Below are positions 1 to 7,160 of a DNA stretch of 33,901 nt, in pieces. Position 1 is the stretch's first letter. Each line of letters opens with the position of its first letter. Under the pieces are notes generated by a model. That model was not told the DNA's origin. It saw only the letters and a list, made by a program, of their open reading frames with translations, and did not search any database. The translations under genes were made by a program, and so were the position numbers. Origin of the DNA: a virus; IMG/VR virus record IMGVR_UViG_3300017963_002942, positions 1-33,901 of that record. One strand, written 5' to 3'.

Positions 1-120
1 ATTAAAATCATGGCTGATTATTTCAAGGTTGATATTTCAGATTTTCTTATGAAATCAGACACCGAAAAACATAAAAAATACTTAAATAATATTTATAAAA
101 AAAAATTTATAGGAGCCTAA
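1..120 (+). CDS. C-terminal fragment of a probable XRE-family (Cro/CI-like) regulator
   Basis: The first frame is open from the window edge to a TAA at 118-120, so only the last 39 residues are visible. The segment IKIMADYFKVDISDFLM matches the usual end of an XRE HTH domain, where a last helix reading 'iAdyF.Vs.d.Ll' follows the recognition helix. A short lysine-rich tail follows. The recognition helix itself lies outside the window. Its place at the head of the early genes fits a phage repressor or Cro protein, but this is inferred from a fragment. Confidence 0.55.
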   Translation: MKIMADYFKVDISDFLMKSDTEKHKKYLNNIYKKKFIGA

Positions 121-121
121 A

Positions 122-394
122 ATGGATTATTCAGAAGAACAAGAATTTCAAATCGCAGATTCAACAGACAGAGATTATATAATAATTGCAAGAATTGACT
201 TCCATGTTGAATCGAATTATGGAGCAGACGCAGACGGTAATCGGGGAGTTTCAAGAACTTATATTGAACATGCTGAAATATTAGAAATATATCCAGAAGA
301 TCATCAAGACTGGGATCTATTGCCCAGGTTGAAAAAATTATTTCCAAATACGATTTATAATCTTTCTAATTATTGTCTGGAATATGCAGAGTAA
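122..394 (+). CDS. small acidic protein of unknown function
   Basis: This is a 90-residue acidic protein with no family I recognise. It starts one base after the preceding stop, with AGGAG (110-114) spaced for the ATG at 122, so it is probably co-transcribed and translationally coupled with the upstream regulator. The residues around DRDYIIIARIDFHV and the later YIEHAEILEIYP read like alternating beta strands, so a small alpha/beta fold is likely. It has no membrane segment and no cysteine pair. The stop is followed within 10 bases by the promoter for the next gene, so this gene ends its transcription unit. Confidence 0.6.
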   Translation: MDYSEEQEFQIADSTDRDYIIIARIDFHVESNYGADADGNRGVSRTYIEHAEILEIYPEDHQDWDLLPRLKKLFPNTIYNLSNYCLEYAE

Positions 395-401
395 AAAATG
401 C

Positions 402-432
402 TTGACAAATTAGTTTTATTATATAGTATAAA
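402..432 (+). promoter_or_regulatory. sigma70-type promoter for the early operon
   Basis: A perfect -35 box TTGACA lies at 402-407. A -10 candidate TAGTAT lies at 424-429 (16-bp spacer), with TATAAA at 427-432 as a less well spaced alternative. The leader then reads ACCAAACAAAA (435-445) into an SD. The TAGTAT hexamer, 16-bp spacer and CCAAACAAAA leader recur near 12769, which supports a real promoter class. It probably drives the recombination genes from 459 onward. Confidence 0.65.
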
Positions 433-458
433 ATACCAAACAAAAGGAGGTGATCCAA

Positions 459-686
459 ATGTCAAATCCATCTATCAATGGATCTCAAATTAAAAAACTT
501 ATCTATTCAGCGTCAGTTGACACTGGAGTAAAAACTTCTCAAATAAGATCTTCTTTATGTGAAACACTGGGAATAACTCGTCAATGTCTTAATAATTGGA
601 TCCAGGAAAAAAATAACCCGACTACTAATCATGTAATTGGCTTATGTAAATTTTTCAAAGTAGATTTATTAAATTTAATTAATTAA
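459..686 (+). CDS. small HTH (XRE-like) DNA-binding protein
   Basis: This 75-residue protein has an XRE-like HTH. The helices around SLCETLGITRQCLNNWIQ (about residues 32-49) match the pattern in which a turn after LGIT leads into the recognition helix, and the end GLCKFFKVDLLNLIN is the usual closing helix of the family. I chose the ATG at 459 over an in-frame GTG at 450 because AAAGGAGGTGATC (443-455), a full complement to the 16S rRNA 3' end, is spaced for 459 and includes the GTG. It lies first in the promoter-led early operon, just before the recombinase, so it is probably a Cro-like or early-gene regulator. The DNA target is unknown. Confidence 0.7.
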   Translation: MSNPSINGSQIKKLIYSASVDTGVKTSQIRSSLCETLGITRQCLNNWIQEKNNPTTNHVIGLCKFFKVDLLNLIN

Positions 687-698
687 GGAGCATTAAAA

Positions 699-1589
699 AT
701 GGTTAAAAAAGTAGAAAAAAAACCAAAGAAAAAAGTAACTAAAAAGAAACCAGTTGTTAAAAAGAAACCAGGAAAAGAACTGGCCAAACCAGTTGAACAA
801 AAAATCCAGGTGAATCCAAACCAGGTAACCGAAAAAATTATTGACGATTATATTTTCGGAAATAGTACAAAGTTGACAAATGAACATAAATTACTATTTA
901 AAAAAACAGCCGTAAATTTTCAACTTAATCCATTCAAACGGGAAATATACGCTATCCCTTATACCGACTATAAGGGTGAGGTTCAAATGTCTATAATTAC
1001 TGGGTATGAAGTTTATTTAAAAAGGGCCGAACGGTCTGGAAAATTATCGGGGTGGAAAGTCTGGACGAAAAAAGAAGGTAACGAAACCATAGCATGTATT
1101 GAAATCTACCGAAAAGATTTTAAAGAACCTATTTATCATGAAGTATTATTTTCAGAATATAATCAGAATAATAAAATCTGGAAATCAAAACCAGTCACAA
1201 TGATAAAAAAGGTAGCAATGGCACAAGGATTCCGACTGGCCTTCCCAGATGATCTTGGAGGAATCCCTTATACAGCCGACGAACTACCAGATAATATGAC
1301 AACTATCAATGTAACCCCACAAGAACAAAGTCAACCCGTCCAGGAACCAGAGAAAACCTGGGGTGCAGAAGAATATAAGACTTTCGAACATATTCAAAAT
1401 GGATCTAAAATTATTGGATTGACAGCCCTTGAAATAAAAGAACGATTTAATATAGACAAATTTAAGGATCTATCCCTGGAAGAACTGAAAAAGATCGACA
1501 AATTTGTAGAACAAAAAGTGGCCGAAGAACTCGATAAAAAAGAACAAAAGGAAAAAGATGAAACAGAAAATCAAGAAAACCAACAATGA
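699..1589 (+). CDS. bet: Bet/RecT-family single-strand annealing recombinase
   Basis: This 296-residue protein matches the lambda Bet type of single-strand annealing protein. The core at about residues 60-190 contains LTNEHKLLFKKTAVNFQLNP, then FKREIYAIPY, then GYEVYLKRAERSGKLSGW, all hallmark blocks of that family. The partner exonuclease follows with a 32-base overlap. Together they should resect double-strand ends and anneal the strands during phage replication. Residues 1-32 are an unusual lysine-rich extension with repeated KKKP-like units, absent from typical Bet and possibly giving extra DNA affinity. The C-terminus (about 265-296) is highly charged and coiled-coil-like. An SD (AAGGAG) precedes the ATG. 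Confidence 0.88.
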   Translation: MVKKVEKKPKKKVTKKKPVVKKKPGKELAKPVEQKIQVNPNQVTEKIIDDYIFGNSTKLTNEHKLLFKKTAVNFQLNPFKREIYAIPYTDYKGEVQMSIITGYEVYLKRAERSGKLSGWKVWTKKEGNETIACIEIYRKDFKEPIYHEVLFSEYNQNNKIWKSKPVTMIKKVAMAQGFRLAFPDDLGGIPYTADELPDNMTTINVTPQEQSQPVQEPEKTWGAEEYKTFEHIQNGSKIIGLTALEIKERFNIDKFKDLSLEELKKIDKFVEQKVAEELDKKEQKEKDETENQENQQ

Positions 1590-2202
1590 TGAACTTCCTT
1601 ATCGAATGAAGGACGGAGACCGATATTATCGAGTAACCAGTCTTATATCAATCCTTAATAGGCCAGAGTTAAACGAGTTACGGGGATTCAAGGGAAATAA
1701 GGAAATGGATCGAATCATGAATGAAACAGCCACTATTGGTAGAATATTTCATGATCAAGCCGTTCAAATGGTGGAACTTCGAGAACATTATGAATACCTT
1801 ATCAATACAACTTATGATGATATTTTAGAACCTATGTGCAAAAAATATCTTGAATTTATTCTCGAAAATGTAGTCAAAGCCAAATGTCATGAAAAAACAA
1901 TGTTCTCAAAAAAATTCGGGTATTGTGGCAGAATAGATGATCTTTATTTATTTAAGAATAGAAAAACCTATGACTTAATAGATATTAAAACATCTAAAAT
2001 CAGACACTATTCTCATGCCTTACAATTATCAGCATATAAAAATCTATTAAAAGAACATGGAATTGAATGTTCAAATAGATATATAATATCTGTACCCAGG
2101 GACGGATCACCAGTAAAGATGTATAAAATAACAACGGATCATAATATAGACTTTTACAATTTTTTACACTGTAAAACTTTATTTATAGCCGTTAATAATT
2201 AA
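1558..2202 (+). CDS. PD-(D/E)XK exonuclease, RecB/Cas4-like partner of Bet
   Basis: This 214-residue protein has the RecB-type nuclease motifs in order: GRIFH with H65, GRIDDL with D127 or D128, DLIDIKT with D142 and K144, and QLSAY with Q156 and Y160. That set is the catalytic core of metal-dependent 5'-3' exonucleases in phage recombination modules. It overlaps the end of bet by 32 bases, and AAGGA (1548-1552) serves as its SD inside bet, so production of the two proteins is probably coupled. The assignment to the PD-(D/E)XK fold is firm. Exonuclease activity, as opposed to endonuclease activity, is inferred from the pairing with Bet. Confidence 0.82.
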   Translation: MKQKIKKTNNDELPYRMKDGDRYYRVTSLISILNRPELNELRGFKGNKEMDRIMNETATIGRIFHDQAVQMVELREHYEYLINTTYDDILEPMCKKYLEFILENVVKAKCHEKTMFSKKFGYCGRIDDLYLFKNRKTYDLIDIKTSKIRHYSHALQLSAYKNLLKEHGIECSNRYIISVPRDGSPVKMYKITTDHNIDFYNFLHCKTLFIAVNN

Positions 2203-2211
2203 GGTGAAAAA

Positions 2212-2421
2212 ATGAAAATCAAATTATATTTAGATGATCATGAATTAGAAACAATAAAAGGGCTTATATATAAGCATAATCGAAAAGCAATGGTTATATA
2301 TATGACAAAGCGAGAAAACAGCGTACAAAGGCACTGTGTCACTTTAAATGTACCTCAATTAAAGTTGACAACGGAAAATAAGAAAATATTATTAAATACC
2401 AAATTAAAAAAGGAGAATTAA
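2212..2421 (+). CDS. small basic protein of unknown function
   Basis: This 69-residue protein lies between the exonuclease and a coiled-coil protein, with AAGGTG as SD seven bases before the ATG. I recognise no family. It begins MKIKLYLDDHELETIKGLI, a strand followed by a helix, and has several strand-like stretches after that. It has no cysteine pairs and no membrane segment. The stop abuts the next start codon (2421/2422), so it belongs to the same operon and may be translationally coupled. Confidence 0.6.
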   Translation: MKIKLYLDDHELETIKGLIYKHNRKAMVIYMTKRENSVQRHCVTLNVPQLKLTTENKKILLNTKLKKEN

Positions 2422-3018
2422 ATGGAAAAACAAAATTTTACAAAAGATCAAGAAATTAAAAAGGTTAGTAAAAATCTACCAGGTATGATTGAATCGGCCG
2501 AACAACTGGAAATCTTGAACCAGGAAACAAGGGAAACAGCCGTAACTATTCTTGGTGAATTAAAAAAGGTTAAGTCACTTGTCAATGACAGAAAATTATT
2601 TTATACAAAACCATTAAAACAAATGATGACAGACTATAATACAATGGCCAATAACTTTCTGGAACCAATAAAAAAGGCCGATCAATTAATTAGAGGAAAA
2701 CTAATTAAATATGATGACTACCTGGAAGACCTTAAACGAAAAGAGGAAGAAAAACTTAAAAAGAAAACCGAAAAAGCGATCCAGGAAAATAAACCTTTAC
2801 CAGTAGCCAAACCAATAGACACTACAAAAAAAGTCAAATCAGAAAATAATACTTTTACTGTTACCAAAGTCAGAAAATTTGAAATAACAGATGAAATGGA
2901 ACTTCCCCGTCAATTTTTAACACCAGACTTAAAGAAAATCGGGAAACTTGTCAAGGCTGGTATAGAGGAAATTCCAGGTGTGAGAATCTGGACTGAAAAA
3001 TCAAGCATGGTAAGATAG
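2422..3018 (+). CDS. conserved phage coiled-coil protein of the recombination module
   Basis: This is a 198-residue protein. Residues 1-115 are mostly helical and coiled-coil-like, with heptad-like EKKADQLIRGKLIKYDDYLE. A charged linker follows. The C-terminal block has FEITDEMELPRQFLTPDLKK and then IPGVRIWTEKS. I know this ending (a leucine-proline block, a PD..KI..LVKAG stretch, then IPGVRI.EE) from a widespread phage protein next to Bet or RecT genes. Its biochemical role is not settled. By position it could aid or control the recombinase or inhibit host nucleases, as Gam does, but no Gam motif is clear. AAAAGGAGAATTAA provides the SD. Confidence 0.6.
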   Translation: MEKQNFTKDQEIKKVSKNLPGMIESAEQLEILNQETRETAVTILGELKKVKSLVNDRKLFYTKPLKQMMTDYNTMANNFLEPIKKADQLIRGKLIKYDDYLEDLKRKEEEKLKKKTEKAIQENKPLPVAKPIDTTKKVKSENNTFTVTKVRKFEITDEMELPRQFLTPDLKKIGKLVKAGIEEIPGVRIWTEKSSMVR

Positions 3019-3028
3019 CAGATAAAAA

Positions 3029-3064
3029 GGGGAAGAATCAGAAATGGTTCTTCCCCAGGAGGGG
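3029..3064 (+). promoter_or_regulatory. intergenic hairpin abutting a strong ribosome binding site
   Basis: GGGGAAGAA (3029-3037) pairs perfectly with TTCTTCCCC (3048-3056), leaving a 10-base loop. The stem is followed with no gap by AGGAGGGG, the SD for the ATG at 3072. There is no U-tract, so it is not an intrinsic terminator. The layout suggests an mRNA processing or stabilising hairpin that also keeps the ribosome binding site exposed. Similar arrangements occur at 13329 and 19231. Confidence 0.6.
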
Positions 3065-3071
3065 TTCTTTA

Positions 3072-3632
3072 ATGGACAAAAAAACTAAAGATAAATTAAA
3101 TGAAATTATGCTGAACAAACAGTTCACTAACTATGATAAGATCATTCAAATTTATATATCAATAAATGGGAAGGATAAAGCATATAAATTGGCCAATGTT
3201 CTGGGAATACCTACACTATTCATAGAAGAATACCAGGTTCCAGAAGATCTTCCTAAACCAAAAATGGAAAAATCTATGATGACAAAATATATCAATATAT
3301 TCACTGAATATCATAAAATGATACATGGCCGAAAATATGACTTTGATCCAACGGAAATTGGCCAGTTAAAAAATTGCATTAAAAAATTTAAGGATCTGGA
3401 AACTTTTACCAATATTTTGATCCTATTAGAACAAAAAAATAAAAGAATAAAAGGTAAACAATTCACAAAAGATAAGTCTACCTGGAATTTTATAATTTCA
3501 AACATGCGACCGTCGATTATTTATAAAAATCGTAATTTTATTTTAAATGCAGAAGAAACGGCCGATAAAAACCTTGACAAAAAGCAGAAAACAAAATGGG
3601 GGTGGAATGATCACTGTAAAGTTGAAAAATGA
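3072..3632 (+). CDS. putative replication initiator / replisome organiser
   Basis: This 186-residue, mostly helical, basic protein lies directly before a DnaC-like helicase loader. That is where phages usually place the origin-binding or replisome-organiser protein. The segment FTEYHKMIHGRKYDFDPTE (about residues 76-94) followed by QLKNCIKKFKDL and NFIISNMRPSIIY resembles the C-terminal helical domain of phage replisome organisers and DnaD-like proteins. I cannot identify a definite HTH in the N-terminal 60 residues. Function is inferred mainly from neighbours. The gene has the hairpin-SD arrangement at 3029-3064. Confidence 0.4.
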   Translation: MDKKTKDKLNEIMLNKQFTNYDKIIQIYISINGKDKAYKLANVLGIPTLFIEEYQVPEDLPKPKMEKSMMTKYINIFTEYHKMIHGRKYDFDPTEIGQLKNCIKKFKDLETFTNILILLEQKNKRIKGKQFTKDKSTWNFIISNMRPSIIYKNRNFILNAEETADKNLDKKQKTKWGWNDHCKVEK

Positions 3633-3649
3633 TTTTAATATAGTATTAT
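3622..3649 (+). promoter_or_regulatory. probable promoter before the helicase-loader gene
   Basis: TTGAAA (3622-3627), a 16-bp spacer and TATTAT (3644-3649) form a good sigma70-type promoter overlapping the end of the preceding gene. The leader that follows repeats ACCAAACAAAA (3655-3665), exactly as after the promoter at 402, and runs into GGAGG. The shared leader makes a functional start here more likely. Confidence 0.5.
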
Positions 3650-3677
3650 AAAAAACCAAACAAAAATGGAGGATCTA

Positions 3678-4349
3678 ATGTCAAAAGGAAAATGTCAATT
3701 TTGTGGCCAGACTTATTCTTATAAGTCTATTGGCCAAATAATGGATCAAGGAATCAAGGTGCCAGATTATGAATGTGACTGCATGAAAAAGCACCTGGAA
3801 GAAGAACGAAAATCAAAGCACATTGAAAAAGTCGGTCACTTATATAGGGAATCTAAAGTAGATCGATTCTGGCTTGAATCAAAGTTCAAAGTTTATAATA
3901 AAAAGTTGATCCCTTATTATGAGAATTTAGACTGGATAAAAAACGGGATCCAGTTGTTATGCTATGGGGGACCTGGTAATCATAAAACTGGCCAGGTAAC
4001 CAGTATAGCAAAAAAAGTTATGAGATATCTACACTCGGTTAAATATTTTCGGGCAAATGATATCCCTCACCAATGGAAACAATATAACAAAATGAAAACT
4101 TGCTCATTATTGATTATTGACAACTTCGGACTGGAAGTTTACGAAGGAAGTCGGGGGTCATTATTTGAAATAGTCGACTATCGAATCCATAATTACAAAT
4201 CAACCATTATAATAAGTAATGGGGATCTCGACGATATAAACGAGATATATAAAACGCCTTTTGTTTCAAGGCTGAAATGCTTTACAGCCATTGAAATAGA
4301 CGGTGAAGATAAAAGAATCGAAAAATATGGGAGGTCAACCAATGACTAA
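3678..4349 (+). CDS. DnaC-like AAA+ helicase loader with N-terminal zinc finger
   Basis: This 223-residue protein has an N-terminal zinc-binding module (C6, C9, C33, C35), followed by a single AAA+ domain. The P-loop is GGPGNHKTGQ (residues 97-106), Walker B is LLIIDNFG (144-151), and SRLKC near the end is the arginine-rich sensor region. Size and order match DnaC/DnaI helicase loaders, which place the replicative helicase on DNA. Two residues are unusual: histidine stands before the P-loop lysine where glycine is normal, and the second Walker B acid is asparagine. I chose the ATG at 3678, nine bases after GGAGG, over the in-frame ATG at 3666 that overlaps the SD. It overlaps the next gene by eight bases. 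Confidence 0.75.
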   Translation: MSKGKCQFCGQTYSYKSIGQIMDQGIKVPDYECDCMKKHLEEERKSKHIEKVGHLYRESKVDRFWLESKFKVYNKKLIPYYENLDWIKNGIQLLCYGGPGNHKTGQVTSIAKKVMRYLHSVKYFRANDIPHQWKQYNKMKTCSLLIIDNFGLEVYEGSRGSLFEIVDYRIHNYKSTIIISNGDLDDINEIYKTPFVSRLKCFTAIEIDGEDKRIEKYGRSTND

Positions 4350-4857
4350 AGAATTGACAAGTAAAGACAGACAAGACCTGGCTGAATTATATGATAGGAT
4401 CATAGATGAAAAATCAGTTCTTATCAGAAAAAGTACCATAATGTTAGCGTCAGCTTTTTATGAAATAAAAGAAAATAATTTATACCTGGAAAAGAACTTC
4501 GAAACCTTTGAACATTATTGTATAGAAAAAGATTTTATGCCGAGTACAATAAAAAGATATATTAAGGTTTATCAAGATTTATGTCTTCAAGGAAAAATAA
4601 AGCCAAAAGAGATCCAGGATATTGCATTGAATAAATTATCTTTGATTAAAAATCTGGAAGATAAAAACAAATGGATCCAGGACGCCAGAGTTTTAAAATA
4701 TAAAGATCTTAAAAGAAAAATTAATGAATCACAAGGACTTCCAGTAAAAGAGGAAATCGACGAGTACCTGGAAAAAAAGGAACGAAAAGAACAAGAACAA
4801 ATCAGCCATATAGGTTGCCCTCACTGGCAAGGAAGGTGTAAACTTGAAAAATACTAA
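4342..4857 (+). CDS. HTH-containing protein, KorB/ParB-HTH-like
   Basis: This 171-residue helical protein has a segment ENNLYLEKNFETFEHYC, then MPSTIKRYIKVYQDL (about residues 48-85). The pattern of a length-variable helix, 'F.tFe.YC', and a recognition helix 'STikRYI' recalls DUF3102-like and ParB-type HTH domains in phage early regions. The C-terminal third is charged and coiled-coil-like and ends with C-H-C residues (GCPHWQGRC). The ATG at 4342 is preceded by GGGAGGT and overlaps the loader gene, giving coupled expression with the replication genes. DNA binding is probable. The target and role are unknown. Confidence 0.5.
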   Translation: MTKELTSKDRQDLAELYDRIIDEKSVLIRKSTIMLASAFYEIKENNLYLEKNFETFEHYCIEKDFMPSTIKRYIKVYQDLCLQGKIKPKEIQDIALNKLSLIKNLEDKNKWIQDARVLKYKDLKRKINESQGLPVKEEIDEYLEKKERKEQEQISHIGCPHWQGRCKLEKY

Positions 4858-5119
4858 AAAGAAAAAAGTGGATCACTCTACTAACGATAATCGAGATCAC
4901 TGTATAGACAGAAAAAATGGAGTTTATTGTGCCCTGGAATTTGATCGAAAAGTATTATGTAAAAACATAACTTGCCATAAGACAGAAAAACAGATATATT
5001 CAGAATATATGGAAAAGGTCAGAAAATTAGATCTAATATCCAGGTATAATCCGAATAAAGAATCTTTTTACTGGAGAAATCGAAAAAGCAAGGAGGTTTT
5101 TGGATATGCTTACCGTTAA
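4844..5119 (+). CDS. small lysine-rich, cysteine-containing protein (TTG start)
   Basis: This 91-residue protein begins KNTKKKKVDHSTN and has four cysteines (C20, C29, C39, C44) that could bind zinc. I recognise no family. The start is a TTG at 4844 with GGAAGGTG just upstream, and no ATG is placed well for the full frame. It overlaps both neighbours (14 bases with the preceding gene, 14 with the next), which supports it being real. The basic N-terminus and possible zinc site suggest nucleic acid binding, but this is only an inference. Confidence 0.55.
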   Translation: MKNTKKKKVDHSTNDNRDHCIDRKNGVYCALEFDRKVLCKNITCHKTEKQIYSEYMEKVRKLDLISRYNPNKESFYWRNRKSKEVFGYAYR

Positions 5120-5312
5120 AAAAGTCGATTACGGGGTTATATACTTCGGAGTACACCGTCACAAAAAATGGAATGATCTTCCTATTGACTATTTAGAGTG
5201 GCTTTTAACTGATGAATGTAACACCAGTAAAGAAAACAAAGAAACAGCATATAAGGTTTTGAAACAAAAAAGAGATCATGAAGGTCAAGGACTTTTATTT
5301 GAAAGTAATTAA
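5106..5312 (+). CDS. DUF3820-like small protein
   Basis: This 68-residue protein contains YFGVHRHKKWNDLPIDYLEW followed by LL, which fits the DUF3820 pattern 'fGkykgk.l.dlP.dYL.WLL'. That family is common in phages and near bacterial nuclease genes, with no settled function. AGGAGG (5091-5096) is nine bases from the ATG at 5106, so I prefer this over an in-frame TTG at 5100. It is the last gene before the terminator at 5359, closing the early replication operon. Confidence 0.6.
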   Translation: MLTVKKVDYGVIYFGVHRHKKWNDLPIDYLEWLLTDECNTSKENKETAYKVLKQKRDHEGQGLLFESN

Positions 5313-5358
5313 GGGAACATTAAAAACAAAGTACTTGACAGAAGTGGAACAGCAAGAT

Positions 5359-5400
5359 AAAAGGATCAGGAATAATAATATTTTGTTTTTGATCCTTTTT
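5359..5400 (+). terminator. intrinsic terminator ending the early operon
   Basis: AAAAGGATCA (5359-5368) pairs with TGATCCTTTT (5390-5399), giving a 10-bp stem with a 21-base AT-rich loop and a T run on the 3' side. It lies 46 bases after the last early gene. The long loop makes it weaker than a textbook terminator. The near-symmetric A and T runs could let it work in both directions. Confidence 0.6.
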
Positions 5401-5423
5401 ATTATATTGGGGGGGATAATATT

Positions 5424-5552
5424 ATGGTTTCGATTCTTTTGATTATTTTATTATTCACCCTTTTTAGTTCTTATATCTGGGTCAGAGGAATAGATTCAAC
5501 TCTTAATAAGGACGGGGAGTTAGATAAATATTTTGAAGATGACGAGTTATAA
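5424..5552 (+). CDS. 42-residue membrane protein, possible holin-like partner
   Basis: This short ORF encodes MVSILLIILLFTLFSSYIWV (one membrane helix, about residues 2-20), an arginine at 21, and then an acidic soluble tail ending YFEDDEL. The single N-terminal helix with a charged tail suits a small phage inner-membrane protein. It overlaps the next small gene by 14 bases, and that gene in turn overlaps a lytic transglycosylase. The context makes a holin or other lysis role possible, but no holin family is recognisable. The only ribosome binding site is a G run (GGGGGGGA) before the ATG. Confidence 0.5.
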   Translation: MVSILLIILLFTLFSSYIWVRGIDSTLNKDGELDKYFEDDEL

Positions 5553-5679
5553 AATTGAAAAAGTAAGATGTTCTAATAGAAAATGTGCCAGGTATAATAA
5601 AAAGATGATCGCAGAATATGATCATAAAAACTTAATATGTCCAGAGTGTAAAAAAATATTAAAAGAGGTTAAAAAATGA
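5539..5679 (+). CDS. 46-residue zinc-ribbon protein, Mu Com-like
   Basis: This small protein has two cysteine pairs, C11-x4-C16 and C34-x2-C37, set in VRCSNRKC and LICPECKK. The pattern matches zinc ribbons of the phage Mu Com type, which bind mRNA or DNA. It starts inside the preceding membrane-protein gene and ends in ATGA shared with the transglycosylase start, so the three genes probably form a coupled unit. Mu Com activates translation of mom. Whether this one regulates a neighbour, for example the downstream lysis gene, is speculative. Confidence 0.6.
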   Translation: MTSYKIEKVRCSNRKCARYNKKMIAEYDHKNLICPECKKILKEVKK

Positions 5680-6278
5680 AAAAATCAATACGAAAAAAAA
5701 TATATTATATAATCTTAACTTTTATATTGTCTTATTTTATTATGATAGGTGCAACAAGTTCAAGGCGTGGAGATCTAAAAAAGGTTAGATTTTTAATGAA
5801 CTATTTTGACTGTGAGGAATCGGCTGTTCATGAAATAAAGTCTGCTGATTTTTTCGGTCTGGACTGGCTTAAAACTTCGGCTCAAACTATAATTGAATCG
5901 GGGTGTAATAAAAAAGCGATTAGTTACAAACGAGTTAATGGGAAAAAACTGATCCTTGCCTATGGTTATAAACAAATAGCACCTTGTAATCTTAATATGG
6001 TTTATAACTGTATTAAAAACATAGTTCACTTTTCCAATGGGTATAGTAAGTATTCAGCAAAATTACAATTCTGGGGAGGGAATTTTTTAATGAGAGATAT
6101 CTTAAATAATCTCGCACCTGGTACAGATATAGAAAAATATAACAATGCTTTATTGATTTATAATATGGGATATCAAGACTTTAAAAGAAAGGGCCCTCGT
6201 AGTCAAAATCATAAATATGTGGAAAAATGGTCAAGATGGTATACCAAATTAGAAACCGAGTGGAGGTTGTACAAATGA
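5676..6278 (+). CDS. membrane-anchored or secreted SLT-type lytic transglycosylase
   Basis: This 200-residue protein begins with a basic stretch and a hydrophobic segment (about residues 9-25, IYYIILTFILSYFIMIG), a signal peptide or signal anchor. The rest carries the SLT lysozyme-fold signature in order: ESGCNKKAIS with putative catalytic E74, AYGYKQIAP (95-103), and ALLIYNMG (158-165) followed by KYVEKW. These enzymes cleave peptidoglycan between MurNAc and GlcNAc. It probably acts as the endolysin or an entry enzyme. The location among replication and repair genes, not late genes, is unusual. Its ATGA overlap with the zinc-ribbon gene implies coupling. Confidence 0.72.
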   Translation: MKKSIRKKIYYIILTFILSYFIMIGATSSRRGDLKKVRFLMNYFDCEESAVHEIKSADFFGLDWLKTSAQTIIESGCNKKAISYKRVNGKKLILAYGYKQIAPCNLNMVYNCIKNIVHFSNGYSKYSAKLQFWGGNFLMRDILNNLAPGTDIEKYNNALLIYNMGYQDFKRKGPRSQNHKYVEKWSRWYTKLETEWRLYK

Positions 6279-6745
6279 AGGAACGAGATATGCAACTAAA
6301 ATTCAACCATTTTGTTAGAGATAATATGGAATATTTAAAAGATAAACTGGGTCCATCAGTCGCTTTCGAATTAAAAATAGAACATGGGAAAAGTTTTGCT
6401 TTTAAAAATGTTCTTCCTCACCAGGTACAAGCACTATGTCAATCATGTAATGGATCCTTTTATTATAAGATCCCAGATGATCCAATATTCAAGCAAAGTA
6501 AAACTATGTTTCATATAAAGCGTCCGTATGACTGTTACTATATGTCTGATTCTGGAGCCTATATAGTTGTATGGTTCTATGAACCGAGGAAGGATAAGCC
6601 TATATACTTAATTGATATTAATAATTTTATTGGCTTGTCTGTTAAATGGCCTAAATTATATAATAGAAAATCAATGACAGAGGAACAAATAAAAGAAAAT
6701 TCTGATCATATATTTTTGTTGAAAAAGAAATACGAAGTATTATAA
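6275..6745 (+). CDS. RecU-like PD-(D/E)XK Holliday junction resolvase
   Basis: This 156-residue protein has VAFELKIEHGKSFAFKNVL (residues 29-47) with the E32-x-K34 catalytic pair, then PHQVQAL, and later IKRPYDCYYM and SGAYIVVWFYEPR. This order matches phage RecU-like resolvases, which cut branched DNA before packaging. The usual upstream D motif is less clear, so the active-site assignment is partial. I chose the ATG at 6275, with GGAGGT before it, over the upstream in-frame GTG/ATG region that overlaps the transglycosylase. It overlaps that gene by four bases. Confidence 0.68.
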   Translation: MKERDMQLKFNHFVRDNMEYLKDKLGPSVAFELKIEHGKSFAFKNVLPHQVQALCQSCNGSFYYKIPDDPIFKQSKTMFHIKRPYDCYYMSDSGAYIVVWFYEPRKDKPIYLIDINNFIGLSVKWPKLYNRKSMTEEQIKENSDHIFLLKKKYEVL

Positions 6746-6788
6746 TATGATTGCGTTCGTGGAGAACACATATATTCAAGGAGGATAT

Positions 6789-7160
6789 ATGAGATCAATT
6801 CCAAATAAAGTAAAAGAGAACCTTAAAAAAGATCCATTTATGAAAGTTTGTGCCTATCCTGGCTGTGGAAATCAACTAGTTCAGTGGCACCATACATATA
6901 TTTATGCCAGGAAACAAATAGTTGAGGACTGGGCTACTGTTCCTTGCTGTGAAAATCATCATAAATTAGTAGATACCAATAAACGGGTAAAAGATTTTTT
7001 TAAATGGGTATCTTTATATCGGGGGGAACTGTTACAAATAGTCTGCAGATATCCAAAATTCCAATGGGCTCATGAGTGGCAACGGGTCAATGATCAATTT
7101 GAATATAAAACGAATAAACAATTAATAGAATATTTTATGGAGGAAGATGATCATGTTTAA
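6789..7160 (+). CDS. HNH-type zinc-binding nuclease-like protein
   Basis: This 123-residue protein has C21-x4-C26 (VCAYPGC), QWHH (H34, H35) and VPCCENHH (C53, C54, H57, H58). The spacing of cysteines and histidines matches HNH endonucleases with a structural zinc site, in which the first histidine pair and the last histidine form the active site. AAGGAGGATAT lies directly before the ATG at 6789. It is next to the resolvase and may help recombination, packaging or host DNA cleavage. It is not inside another gene and has no intron-like surroundings, so it does not look like a homing nuclease. Confidence 0.6.
   Translation: MRSIPNKVKENLKKDPFMKVCAYPGCGNQLVQWHHTYIYARKQIVEDWATVPCCENHHKLVDTNKRVKDFFKWVSLYRGELLQIVCRYPKFQWAHEWQRVNDQFEYKTNKQLIEYFMEEDDHV

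Noticed and set aside
5335-5362. TTGACA with a weak GATAAA as a promoter
   Set aside because: The spacing and -10 box are poor and it runs straight into the terminator at 5359-5400, so a useful transcript is unlikely. It could still produce a very short RNA.
6789-7160. HNH protein as a homing endonuclease inside an intron
   Set aside because: Neither flank shows a split gene or group I intron core, and the gene sits between complete genes.
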